A DNA stretch of 64,000 bases from Arachis hypogaea (lineage: Eukaryota > Streptophyta > Magnoliopsida > Fabales > Fabaceae): positions 107,611,363-107,675,362 of the forward strand of contig NC_092046.1 of NCBI RefSeq assembly GCF_003086295.3, read 5' to 3'. A program made the position numbers and the translations under genes. Below the pieces are notes generated by a model. That model saw only the letters and a list, made by a program, of their open reading frames with translations. It was not told the DNA's origin and ran no database searches. Shown piece by piece: positions 23,796 through 34,317 of the stretch. Within the stretch, counting starts at the first letter, position 1; the number at the start of each line of letters is the position of its first letter.

Positions 23796-24098
23796 ACTGG
23801 CAAGAAAACGCCAGTAAAAGTCTGTTTTGGGCGTTCAACGCCCAAAAGAAGCATCCACTGGGAGTTGAACGCCAGTAAAGATAGCCATCTGGGTGTTAAA
23901 CGCCAGAAAGAAGCATCTTCTGGGCGTTGAACGCCAGATTTACAGCGTCCTGGGCGTTCAGAAAAACGCCCAGTGACAAAGGAGTTCCTGGCATTCAACG
24001 CCAGAAAGAAGCAACAGCTGGGCGTTGAACGCCCAGGAGAAGCAGCAGTTGGGCGTTGAACGCCCAAAACATGCAGCGTTTGGGCGTTCAAACGCCAG
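23796..24098 (+). repeat. Palindrome array of D after pol (GGCGTTGAACGCC)
   Basis: About ten units, mostly GGGCGTTGAACGCCC or its complement form, spaced by AAGAAGCA-like linkers. The centre base is G or C, as in E and A. Confidence 0.9.
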
Positions 24099-24618
24099 GA
24101 TGGTGGGGAGGAGGTAAATTCGTTTTTTCTTCATATTTTTCATTTTAATCTTAATTTTCATGTTTCAATTCATGATTTCTTGCATAAACATGTTACAAAC
24201 CCAGATTTCTAAAATCCCTAATTTCTAAAAACCCGACTTTAAAAATATCAAATGTATCTTAATCCATAAGCACAAATCCTTTTTTTTTATCCAATTCAAC
24301 TCTTTTTCAAAATTTTCAAAACAAATCTATCTCTTTTCATTCAAAAATCTTTTCAACTAATCAATATCTTTTTCAAATCTCTATATTATCTTTTTCAAAA
24401 ATCCAAATTTATCTTTTTCAAATATATTTCATATCTTTTCAATTTTAAATTATATCTTTTCTTATCATACTTATCTCTTTTTAAATCATATCTTCTATCT
24501 TATCTTTCTGCCTATTTTCGAAAACCCACCCCCTCCCTTTTAAAAACACATTCGGCCTCCTTCTTCTCATCCACCATTCAACACTAGCTCTCCTTCTATC
24601 CCTCTCCTTTCTTTTCTT
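24099..24618 (+). mobile_element. Element D spacer before ORF3
   Basis: T/C-rich DNA with repeated CTTTTTCAAAAAT-like words and no gene. It ends in a pyrimidine run before the internal hairpin. Confidence 0.6.
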
Positions 24619-24654
24619 TTGCTTGAGGACAAGTAATCCTCTAAGTTTGGTGTG
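24619..24654 (+). other. Internal GAGGAC-loop hairpin and AAGTTTGGTG tract of D
   Basis: TTGCTT-GAGGAC-AAGTAA (one G-T pair) at 24619-24636, then AAGTTTGGTGTG at 24643-24654, 36 bp before the ORF3 start. This repeats the hairpin plus tract at the 3' end of D. Confidence 0.78.
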
Positions 24655-24690
24655 TTTATCCGTGATCACTAAACCATACCCACTAAGATC

Positions 24691-25752
24691 ATGGCTCCTA
24701 AAGGAAAACAACCCACTCCAAGAGGCAAGAAAGAGAGTGTTCCAAAACCACTTTGGAATCAAGGGAGGTTCTTAACCAAAGAACATTCAAACCATTACTA
24801 CAAAATAATGGGTCTAAGATCTGTGATCCCGGAAGTCAAGTTCGATCTGAAAGAAGATGAATATCCAGAGATCCAAGAGCAGATTCGAAACAAGAACTGG
24901 GAAGTCCTAGCTAATCCTGAAACGAAAGTGGGAAGGAATATGGTTCAAGAATTCTACGCTAATCTGTGGCAAACAAACAGGCAGAGAATATCTGGATCTG
25001 CCCTATAAGACTACAGGACTGTGGTTAGAGGAAAGATTGTTCACATCCACCCTGACAAAATCAGGGAGATCTTTAAGCTACCTCAGCTGAAAGATGACCC
25101 AGACTCCTTCAATAGGAGAATGATGAGAACAAACAAGGGCCTGGATAAGATTCTAGAGGATATATGCATCCCTGGAGCCAGGTGGACCACCAGCACGAAG
25201 GGTGCCTCAAGTCAACTCAAGAGAGAAGATCTCAAACCAGTCGCCAGAGGATGGCTGGACTTCATTGGGCGTTCTATATTGCCCACCAGCAACCGTTCTG
25301 AAGTCAATATTAGAAGAGCAGTGATGATCCATTGCATTATGTTGGGAAAAGAAGTAAAAGTTCATCAACTGATCCCATCTGAATTCTACATACTTGCCAA
25401 CAAGAACTCCAAGGATGCCAGGTTGGCTTATCCAAGCCTAATCTCTATGCTCTGCAAAGATACTGGAGTAAAGATGGGAATAACAGAGTATATATCAGTG
25501 GAGCAACCAATCACTAAAATCACAATGGAAAAACAACAAATGCAGGATGACCCCATCAAGAGGAGGGCGCAAGAATTCCTACCAGAACTCCCTCAATTTG
25601 AATACTGGGAGCATCTTGAGGCATCTGTCACTAAGTTGCAAGAAACCATGGACCAATTGAAGGAAGAACAGCAAAATCAAAATAGCATGCTTTGCAAACT
25701 GCTCAGAGAACAAGAGGTGCAAGGGCGTGAATTAAGAGAACTAAAGCGTTAG
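24691..25752 (+). pseudogene. ORF3 ('putative plant transposon protein') of D, one stop
   Basis: A frame of about 353 codons with one TAA at 25006-25008. The start is basic (MAPKGKQPTPRGKK). The shared core holds VIPEVKFDL, EYPEIQEQI, MVQEFYANLW, the LKPVARGWLDFIGRSILPTS block and SNRSEV. The C-terminal 70 residues form a likely coiled coil (LQETMDQLKEEQQNQNSMLC). E has the same order without a stop. The role in the element is unknown; it lies downstream of pol where Athila elements have their env-like ORF, but no membrane segment is visible. Confidence 0.78.
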
Positions 25753-26866
25753 AAACTATCTCTTGAAGGGCCAAGCACCCCACAAACTAAAGAGGCATCC
25801 GCTTCCCAAAGTCAAGGTTGTTGAGTTCTGATCTTAACCTTAACCCTGTGATAACTTTTTTTCTATTATTTGAGTTTCACCTTAGGAGTCATATAATGGT
25901 AATTAGTATTTATATTTTGATTTTATCCCCAATTAGGCTATAATTTATTTTTCTCATCATCATTAAACATGAATAAAATAGAAGATTTTCTTTAGAACAA
26001 GGAGGAAATAATTTTCGAGTTTTTAATAAAACAAATTCTAATTGTTTACATGTGGTGGCAATGCTTTCTGGCTTCTGAATGAATGCTTGAATAGTGCATA
26101 TGTCTTTGGAATGTGATGTTCTTGAATGTTAAATATGTTGGCTCTTAAAAGAATGATAAACATGAGACATGTTATTGGTAATCTGAAAAATCATAAAAAT
26201 GATTCTTGAAGCAAGAAAAAGCAGTGAATACAAAGCTTGCAAAAAAAAAAGAAGAAAGCAAGCAGAAAAAGCCAATAACCCTTAAAACCAAAAGGCAAGG
26301 GTAATAAAAAGGATCCAAGGCTTTGAGCATCAGTGGATAGGAGGGCCTAAGGGAATCAAATCCTGGTCTAAGCGGCTAAACCAAGCTGTCCCTAACCATG
26401 TGCTTGTGGCGTGAATGTGTCAAGTGAAAACTTGAGATTGAGCGGTTAAAGTCAAGGTCCAAAGCAAAGAGAAGAGTGTGCTTAAGAACCCTGGACACCT
26501 CTAATTAGGGGCTTTAGCAAAGCTGAGTCACAATCTGAAAAGGTTCACCCAATTATGTGTGTGTGGCATTTATGTATCCGGTGGTAATACTGGAAAACAA
26601 AGGGCTTAGGGCCATGGCCAAGACTCATAAAAGTAGCTGTGTTCAAGAATCAACATACTGAACTAGGAGAATCAATAACACTATCTGAATTTTAAGTTCC
26701 TATAGATGCCAATCATTCTGAGCTTCAATGGATAAAGTGAGATGCCAAAACTGTTCGGAAGCAAAAAGCTACTAGCCCCGCTCATTTAATTAGAATCTGA
26801 GCTTCACTCAAAAACTCTGAGATATTATTATTTCTTGACTCATTTTTATTCTATTTTATTTATCTA
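25753..26866 (+). mobile_element. Element D conserved 3' untranslated region
   Basis: No gene. A block of roughly 600 bp (about 26270-26800) around GGCTTTGAGCATCAGTGGAT, CTAACCATGTGCTTGTGGCG and TTTATGTATCCGGTGGTAAT is repeated with high similarity in E (minus strand, about 32090-32560) and G (about 55270-55780). Confidence 0.75.
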
Positions 26867-26904
26867 GTTGCTTGAGGACAAGCAACAGTATAAGTTTGGT
26901 GTTG
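26867..26904 (+). other. GAGGAC-loop hairpin and polypurine tract of D
   Basis: GTTGCTT-GAGGAC-AAGCAAC, a perfect 7-bp stem (26867-26886), then AAGTTTGGTGTTG abutting the 3' LTR. Confidence 0.85.
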
Positions 26905-28451
26905 TGATGAACGGATATTTTATACGCTTTTTGGGGTTAATTTCATATAGTTTTTAGTATGCTTTAGTTAGTTTTTAGTTTATTTTCATTAGTTACTAGG
27001 CGAAATTCATATTTCTGGACTTTACTATGGGTTTGTGTATTTTTCTGTAATTTCAGATATTTTCTGGCTGAAATTGAGGAAGCTGAGCAAAAATCTGATT
27101 CAGGCTGAAAAAGGACTGCTGATACTGTTGGATCCTGACCTCTCTGCACTCGGAATGGAATTTCTGGAGCTACATAAGTCCAATTGACGCTCTTCCAATT
27201 GCGTTGGAAAGTAGACATCCAGGGCTTTCCAGCAATATATAATAGTTCATACTTTGCTCAAGGATAGATGACGTAAACTGGCGTTCAACGCCAGTTCCAT
27301 GTTGCAGTCTGGCGTCCAGCGCCAGAAACACGTTACAAGTTGGAGTTCAACGCTAGAAACAGGTTACAGCCTGGCGTTGAACACCCAAAATAGCCTAGGC
27401 ACGTGAGAAGCTTTAGTCTCAGCCCCAGCACACACCAAGTGGGCCCCAGAAATGGATTTCTGCACTATCTATCATAGTTTACTCATTTTCTGTAAACCTA
27501 GGTTACTAGTTTAGTATTTAAACAACTTTTAGAGATTTATTTTACATCTCATAACATTTTAGATCTGAATTTTGTACTCTTTGACAGCATGAGTCTCTAA
27601 ACTCCATTGTTGGGGGTGAAGAGCTCTGCTGTGTCTCGATGAATTAATGCAAGTATTTCTATTTTCCATTCAAACATGCGTGTTCCTATCTAAGATATCC
27701 ATTCGCACTTCAACATGAATGTGATGAACGTGACAATCATCATCATTCCCCCACGAACACGTGCCTGACAACCACTTTCGTTCACCGTAGAATGAATGAA
27801 TATCTCTTGGATCTCTTAATCAGAATCTTCGTGGTATAAGCTAGATTGATGGCAGCATTCAAGAGAATCCGGAAAGTCTAAACCTTGTCTGTGGTATTCC
27901 GAGTAGGATTCAAGGATTGAATGACTGTGAAGAGCTTCAAACAAGCGAGTGCTGGGCGTAGTGACAGACGCAAAAGGATAGTAAATCCCATTCCGGTACG
28001 ATTGAGAACCTGCAGATGATTAGTCGTGCGGTGACAGCGCACCTGGACCCTTTTCACTGGAAGGATGGATGGTAGCCATTGACAACGGTGATCCACCAAC
28101 ACACAGCTTGCCATAGGAGGACGTGCGTGTGTGAATCAGGAAACAGAGGAAAGCAGAATTTCAGAAGACAAAGCATATCCAAAACTCCAACATATTCTCC
28201 ATTACTGCATACAAGTATAATTTGTGTTCCGCCCTTCTTACTTTTTACAATTCAAATTAAGAATTATTATTGATATTATATCTTGACTAAGAGTTACGAG
28301 ATAACCATAGCTTGCTTCAAGCCAACAATCTCCGTGAGATCGACCCTTACTCACGTAAGGTATTACTTGGACGACCTAGTGCACTTGCTGGTTAGTTGTG
28401 CGAAGTTGTAAGAGAGTAATGTGAACATTGACATCACAATTTCGTGCACCA
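26905..28451 (+). mobile_element. Element D 3' LTR
   Basis: It begins TGATGAACGGATATTTTA and ends CGTGCACCA. The target repeat ATAGT (28452-28456) matches 16317-16321, so D is a complete insertion with both ends present. Confidence 0.92.
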
Positions 28452-28663
28452 ATAGTCTAGAACAACAATTGATTCCCCAAATCAAATGTTTAAATTCAAA
28501 TCAAATAACTGAGATCAAGAGTACTTCAACCTCGAGTCGTTCTCCCTAGGACGCAATCGGGAGTGTTCTCTTTCGGTTGTTAAGAGGACAAAAGGGGTTT
28601 TGTAATCAAAGAACAAAAGATTAAAAGAACTTAAGAAATAAAAAGAACTAAGCAATGATAAAA
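28452..28663 (-). mobile_element. Element X 5' LTR, continuation
   Basis: Starting with the D target repeat, it follows the X 3' LTR from CTAGAACAACAATTGATT to AGCAATGAT, then stops abruptly. The remaining inner two thirds are absent. Confidence 0.82.
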
Positions 28664-29677
28664 AATTTATCTACTTTTCATAGTATTAGGAGTAGGAGTA
28701 GTGTAGAGTAGAGAGCTCTCCTAGGGTTTATCATTTCCATTGTAGCATTTTATAGCAAGCTTTGATTTTGGATTTTGCTTCTTTAATTGTAAGTACTCTC
28801 AATTTCCTCTTTATTTAAAGCACTTTTACTTTCATTTCCTTTTGGTTCAAGTTACTTTGTTCATATTGCAATTTTCTGTTACTTGAAGTTTTGATTGATG
28901 AATTTAATGTTTCATGCTTTCTTCATGTTTGTTTGGATGTTCATTGTTGGTATTATTGATAGTTGGTTATAGTTTGTTATTTTTCCTTGCAATTTTCCAT
29001 GTTTTACTTTTATGCACACAAGGTGTTTGTGAAAATGCCAACTTTAGAATTTGAGTAGATTTTCCCACCTTGCCTTGTGGTTTGAGTTCCTAGGATACTA
29101 TAGTCATAATGTTCGACATTTAGTGGTAATTCTTGGGTAGTTAGTTGACTCTTGTTTCCATTGACGCTAGCTTTTTATCAACTAGTTTGGTAAGTTAGCT
29201 AGGACTTATGGATTAAGGTCAATTATGCTTGCTTGACTTACTCCTCGATGGTTGGGGTTGACTAGGTGAGATTGACTCATCATAATTACCATAGTTGTGG
29301 TTATGGCGATGATTGGATTCCTTAGATACTCATTCCCAAGTCAAGGCTTTTCATTGCATTTATAGCGTTTCCACTAGTTTTGATCCTATTTACCTTTGTT
29401 TGCATTAATATCCAATTTTTCTTATCTCTTAGTTCTTTTATTGCTTAGTTTCTTTAATCTTCCGTTCTTTGATTACAAAACCCCTTTTCCTCACAACCGA
29501 AAGAGAAATATTTCATTTTCATTCCTAGGGAGAACGAGTCGAGGTTTAATTACTCTCGGTTATTTTGTAATGAATTTATTATATGATTTGAGCATTACTT
29601 GTTGGCTCAGAGTTATAATTACAATGCCAATCTTATTTTGAGATTAAATTCCTAGTCGACGGAAATGTTCACTATCA
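28664..29677 (+). mobile_element. Element X' LTR, 3' two thirds (sense)
   Basis: From about 28680 the sequence is the reverse complement of the X LTR near 10240 (CATAGTATTAGGAG, then the CTCTCCTAGGG block). It ends CACTATCA before a primer site, so a second element of the X type, in the opposite direction, starts here without its LTR front. The exact join may lie within 10 bp of 28663. Confidence 0.78.
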
Positions 29678-29681
29678 AATT

Positions 29682-29699
29682 TGGCGCCGTTGCCGGGGA
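29682..29699 (+). other. Primer-binding site of X' (tRNA-Asp)
   Basis: TGGCGCCGTTGCCGGGGA is an exact match to the canonical Athila-type tRNA-Asp site. Confidence 0.9.
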
Positions 29700-29798
29700 A
29701 TGCAAATGGTGTTATATCTTTGTGAATATGTAAATAGTGTAAATAGCTCTTTTTGGTTGTTTGGTTGCTTTTCTTAGTAGGATTTTGTTTATATTTTC

Positions 29799-30150
29799 TT
29801 GACGTCTTTTTCACACCATCACCACAATGCACCCCAATGGAACCCAAACACTTACCTTTATAGTCACCAATCTTACACACCATCCCCTCACTACATACAA
29901 AACCAAGACCCTTACCCTCATAAGTTTGATTGTCAACCTTCATCACCTCTATCTTCATCTTCATATGTGGATCAAACCACACAGGAAGTACTTTTCGTGC
30001 TCATTCAAGAACAACAAGAGTTCCGGAAGAAGCAAGAGCAAGTCATGTCTACCTTAGCAAAAGCTTTGGGTCATTTAGCTTCATTGCGTTCATGCCACAA
30101 GCAAAAAATTCTAATGGATGAATGTGTGGAACCAAGTGAAAAGTGTGGAG
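29799..30150 (+). pseudogene. Gag-position protein of X', start lost and 3' end cut
   Basis: About 117 codons homologous to the first part of the X protein (HHHHNAPQWNPNTY, TTQEVLFVLIQEQQEFRKKQ, LGHLASLRSCHKQ). X begins TTGATGACTTTTTCACACC on its coding strand; here the second codon is ACG, so the usual ATG is gone. Element H interrupts after the SEKCG residues. The reading frame is otherwise open. Confidence 0.75.
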
Positions 30151-30289
30151 TGGTGCACAGAATTGTGATCACACTTTTCACAACTCCGGTACAACTAACC
30201 AGCAAGTGCACTAGGTCGTCCAAGTAATACCTTACGTGAGTAAGGGTCGATCCCACGGAGATTGTCGGCTTGAAGCAAGCTATGGTCAT
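30151..30289 (-). mobile_element. Element H 3' LTR, first segment (antisense)
   Basis: TGGTGCACAGAATTGTGATC is an antisense LTR end. It runs to GTCAT (30285-30289), where E is inserted. Confidence 0.85.
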
Positions 30290-31945
30290 TGGTGCACGAA
30301 ATTGTGATCTCCAGGCTTGAACAAATCCTGGTAATGGCTCCAAAGCTTGGTGCTCTGATCTTAATTCATAATTGTCACAACTTCGATACAACTAACCAGC
30401 AAGTGCACTGGGTCGTCCAAGTAATACCTTACGTGAGTAAGGGTCGAATCCCACGGAGATTGTTGGTATGAAGCAAGCTATGGTCACCTTGCAAATCTCA
30501 GTTAGGTAGATATAAATTGATAATGGTGTTTTCGAATTTAATATAATAAAATAGGGATAGAGATACTTATGTAATTCATTGGTAGGAATTTCAGATAAGC
30601 GAATGGAGATGCTTTTTGTTCCTCTGAACCTCTGCTTTCCTGCTATCTTCATCCAATCAGTCTTACTCCTTTCCATGGCTGGCTGTATGCAAGGGCATCA
30701 CCGTTGTCAGTGGCTACATCCCCTCCTCTCAGTGAATAATATGCTCACGCACCCTGTCACGGCACGGCTATTCATCTGTCGGTTCTCGATCATGCTGGAA
30801 TAGGATTCACCCTCCTTTTGCGTCTGTCACTAACGCCCAACAATCGCGAGTTTGAAGCTCGTCACAGTCATTCAATCATTGAATCCTACTCAGAATACTA
30901 CAGACAAGGTTTAGACCTTCCGGATTCTCTTGAATGCCGCCATCATTCTAGCTTATGCCACGAAGATTCTGGTTAGGAGATCTAAGAGATACTCATTCTA
31001 GCTTAATTCATGTAGAACAGAAGTGTTTGTCAGGCACGCGTTCATAAGGGAGAAGGATGATGAGCGTCACACATAATCATCACCTTCATCACATTCTTGG
31101 GTGCAAATGGATATCTTAGAAGAGAAATAAGAAGAATTGAATAGAAAACAGTAGTACTTTGCATTAATCTTTGAGGAACAGCAGAGCTCCACACCTTAAT
31201 CTATGGAGTGTAGAAACTCTACCGTATGAAAATACATAAGTGAAGGTCCAGGCATGGCCGAGATGGCCAGCCCCCAAAACGTGATCAAAGGATCATAAGG
31301 TAATCCAAAGATGGTCAAAAAGACATCTAATACAATAGTAAGAGGTCCTATTTATAATAAACTAGTCACTAAGGTTTACATGAGTGAGTAATTGATGCAT
31401 AAATCCACTTCCTGGGCCCACTTGGTGTGTGTTTGGGCTGAGCTTAAGTGTAGCACGTGCAGAGGCCATTTGTGGAGTTGAACGCCAGTTTCTGTGCCAG
31501 TTTGGGCGTTCAACTCTGGTTTTGGATCCTTTTCTGGCGCTGGACGCCAGATTTGGGTAGAAGGCTGGCGTTGAACGCCAGTTTACGTCGTCAATTCTTG
31601 GCCAAAGTATGGACTATTATATATTGTGGGAAAGCCCTGGATGTCTACTTTCCAACGCAATTAGAAGCACGCCATTTCGAGTTCTGTAGCTCCAGAAAAT
31701 CCACTTTGAGTGCAGGGAGGTCAGAATCCAACAACATCAGCAGTCCTTTTTCAACCTCTGAATCTGATTTCTGCTCAAGTCCCTCAATTTCAGCCAGAAA
31801 ATACCTGAAATCACAGAAAAACACACAAACTCATAGTAAAGTCCAGAAATGTGAATTTAACATAAAAACTAATGAAAACATCCCTAAAAGTAACTAGATC
31901 CTACTAAAAACAATGCCAAAAAGCGTATAAATTATCCGCTCATCA
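30290..31945 (-). mobile_element. Element E 3' LTR (antisense)
   Basis: TGGTGCACGAAATTGTG to CCGCTCATCA, 1,656 bp. It is nearly identical to the other E LTR (39431-41097), which has an extra ACATACTAAAA near its end. Palindromes at about 31475-31590 have a G/C centre. Confidence 0.92.
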
Positions 31946-31982
31946 CAACACCAAACTTAAATTGTTGCTTGTCCCCAAGCAA
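31946..31982 (-). other. Polypurine tract and GGGGAC-loop hairpin of E
   Basis: Minus strand: TTGCTT-GGGGAC-AAGCAA (31965-31982), then AAGTTTGGTGTTG (31946-31958) abutting the LTR. Confidence 0.83.
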
Positions 31983-33093
31983 CTGAAAATCAAAATAGGA
32001 TAAAAAGAAGAGAATATACTACAAATTCCAAACTATCAATGAAACAGAGCTTCAATCATATGAGCGGGACTTATAGCTTTTTGCCTCTTGAATAGTTTTG
32101 GCATCTCACTTTATCCATTGAGGTTCAGAATGATTGGCATCTATAGGAACTTCAGATTTCGAATAGTGTTATTGACTCTCCTAGTTCAGTATGATGATTC
32201 TTGAACACAGCTTCTTTATGAGTCTTGGCCGTGGCCCTAAGCACTTTGTTTTCCAGTAATACCACCGGATACATAAATGCCACAGACACATAATTGGGTG
32301 AACCTTTTCAGATTGTGACTCAGCTTTGCTAAAGTCCCCAATTAGAGGTGTCCAGGGTTCTTAAGCACACTCTTTGTTTTTGCTTTGGACCTTGACTTTA
32401 ACCGCTCAGTCTCAAGTTTTCACTTGACACCTACACGCCACAAGCACATGGTTAGGGACAACTTGGTTTAGCCGCTTAGACCAGGATTTTATTCCTTTAG
32501 GCCCTCCTATCCACTGATGCTCAAAGCCTTGGGATCCTTTTTATTTGCCCTTGCCTTTTGGTTTTAAGGGTTATTGGCTTTTTCTGCTTGCTTTTTCTTT
32601 TTCTTTCTATATATATATATATATTTTTTTTTTTGCCTATTTTTTTTTCTTTCTTCTCTTTTTTTTTTTCTGCAAGCTTTGTTTTTTTGCTGCTTTTTCT
32701 TGCTTCAAGAATCATTTTTATGATTTTTCAGATTATCAAATAACATGTCTCCTAGTCATCATTCTTTCAAGAGCCAACATATTTAACATTCTTAAACAAC
32801 AACTTCAAAAGACATATGCACTGTTCAAGCATACATTCAGAAAACAAGAAGCATTGTCACCACATCAATATAATTAAACTAAGTTCAAGGATAAATTCGA
32901 AACTCATGTACTTCTTGTTCTTTTGAATTAAAACATTTTTCATTTAAGAGAGGTGATGGATTCATAGGACATTCATATCTTTAAGACAAAGTTACTAACT
33001 ACTAATGATCATGTAATGAAGGCACAAACATAGATAAGCACATAACATAGAAAATGAAAAACAGAGAAAGCAAAAACAAGGAATGAATCCACC
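31983..33093 (-). mobile_element. Element E 3' untranslated region
   Basis: Non-coding. It contains the conserved block shared with D and G, a pyrimidine/AT run at about 32590-32690, and the copy of GGCTCTTGAAAGAATGATGA wording found in all three elements. Confidence 0.75.
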
Positions 33094-34245
33094 TTAGTGA
33101 TGGTGGCGTTTCCTTCTTGAGGAACCAATGATGTCCTTGAGCTCTTCTATGTCTCTTCCTTGTCTTTGTTGCTCCTCCCTCATTGCTTTTTGATCTTCTC
33201 TTATTTCATGAAGCATGATGGAGTGCTCTTGATGTTTCACCCTTAGTTGTCCCATATTGGAACTCAATTCTCCTAGGGAGGTGTTGATTTGCTCCCAATA
33301 GTTTTGTGGAGGAAAGTGCATTTGAGGCATCTCAGGGATCTCATGGAAGTGAGCTTCTTGCGCCTCTTGAGCTCCATGACTGGGCTCTCTTGCTTGCTCC
33401 ATCTTTTTCTTAGTGATGGGCTTGTCCTCTTTGATGAGGATATCTCCCTCTATGTCAATCCCCGCTGAATTGCATAGGTGGCAAATGAGGTGAGGAAAGG
33501 CTAACCTTGCCATGGTGGAGGACTTGTCAGCCACCTTGTAGAGTTCTTGAGGTATAATCTCATGAACTTCCACCTCTTCTCCAATCATGATGCTATGGAT
33601 CATGATGGCCCGGTCTATAGTAACTTCAGACCGGTTGCTAGTGGGAATGATTGAGCATTGAATAAACTCCAACCATCCTCTAGCTATAGGCTTGAGGTCC
33701 AATCTTCTTAGTTGAACCGGCTTGCCTTTGGAGTCAATCTTCCATTGAGCTCCTTCTACACATATGTCCATAAGGACTTGGTCCAACCTTTGATCAAAGT
33801 TGACTCTCCTTGTGTAGGGGCGTGCGTTCTCTTCCATGTATGGCAAGTTGAACGCCAACCTCACATTCTCCGGACTAAAATCTAAGTATTTTCCCCGAAC
33901 CATTGTAACATAGTTCTTTGGATCCGGGTTCTTACTTTGATCATGGTTCTTGGTGATCCATGCATTGGCATAGAACTCTTGAACTATTAGGATGCCGACT
34001 TGTTGGATGGGATTTGTTAGAACTTCCCAACCTCTTCTTTGAATTTCATGTCGGATCTCCGGATACTCATTTCTTTTGAGTTTAAAAGGGACCTCAGGGA
34101 TCACCTTTTTCTTGGCCACAACATCATAGAAGTGGTCTTGATGGGCTTTGGAGATGAACCTTTCCATCTCCCATGACTCGGATGTGGAAGCTTTTGTCTT
34201 CCCTTTCCCTCTTCTAGAGGATTCTCCGGTCTTAGATGCCATCAA
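33094..34245 (-). CDS. ORF3 of E, intact 'putative plant transposon protein'
   Basis: An open frame of 383 codons, the only undamaged ORF3 in the window. Order: basic Ser/Lys-rich start (GESSRRGKGKTKAS), WEMERFISKAHQDHFYDVV, VIPEVPFKLKRNEYPEIRHE, VQEFYANAWITKNHDQ, MVRGKYLDFSPENVRLAFNL, VCVEGAQWK-type block, LKPIARGWLEFIQCSIIPTS and SNRSEV, then a C-terminal coiled coil and a Lys/Arg/His tail. D, F, G and X carry damaged homologues. It lies after gag-protease, the palindrome array and the internal hairpin. Nucleic-acid binding is possible from the basic ends, but the function is unknown and no DDE, RT or membrane signature is visible. Confidence 0.8.
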   Translation of the reverse strand: MMASKTGESSRRGKGKTKASTSESWEMERFISKAHQDHFYDVVAKKKVIPEVPFKLKRNEYPEIRHEIQRRGWEVLTNPIQQVGILIVQEFYANAWITKNHDQSKNPDPKNYVTMVRGKYLDFSPENVRLAFNLPYMEENARPYTRRVNFDQRLDQVLMDICVEGAQWKIDSKGKPVQLRRLDLKPIARGWLEFIQCSIIPTSNRSEVTIDRAIMIHSIMIGEEVEVHEIIPQELYKVADKSSTMARLAFPHLICHLCNSAGIDIEGDILIKEDKPITKKKMEQAREPSHGAQEAQEAHFHEIPEMPQMHFPPQNYWEQINTSLGELSSNMGQLRVKHQEHSIMLHEIREDQKAMREEQQRQGRDIEELKDIIGSSRRKRHHH

Positions 34246-34282
34246 TGGTAATGGAAAAACAAAAAAGCTATGCTTTTACCAC

Positions 34283-34317
34283 ACCAAACTTAGAATATTG
34301 CTCGCCCTCGAGCAATA
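34283..34317 (-). other. Internal hairpin and AAGTTTGGTG tract of E
   Basis: Minus strand: TATTGCTC-GAGGGC-GAGCAATA (8-bp stem, 34296-34317), then AAGTTTGGTGTGG (34281-34293 region) ahead of ORF3. The loop varies from the usual GAGGAY. Confidence 0.75.

Noticed and set aside
23796..24098. Possible CRISPR array (short palindromic repeats with spacers)
   Set aside because: Units are imperfect, linkers are similar rather than unique, there are no cas genes, and the setting is a plant retrotransposon.
24691..25752. ORF3 as a retroviral envelope
   Set aside because: No signal peptide, membrane segment or cleavage site is seen; only the position matches env-like ORFs.
33094..34245. ORF3 as a DNA transposase
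   Set aside because: The database-style name suggests it, but no DDE triad, zinc-finger or inverted-repeat context is visible; the gene sits inside LTR elements.
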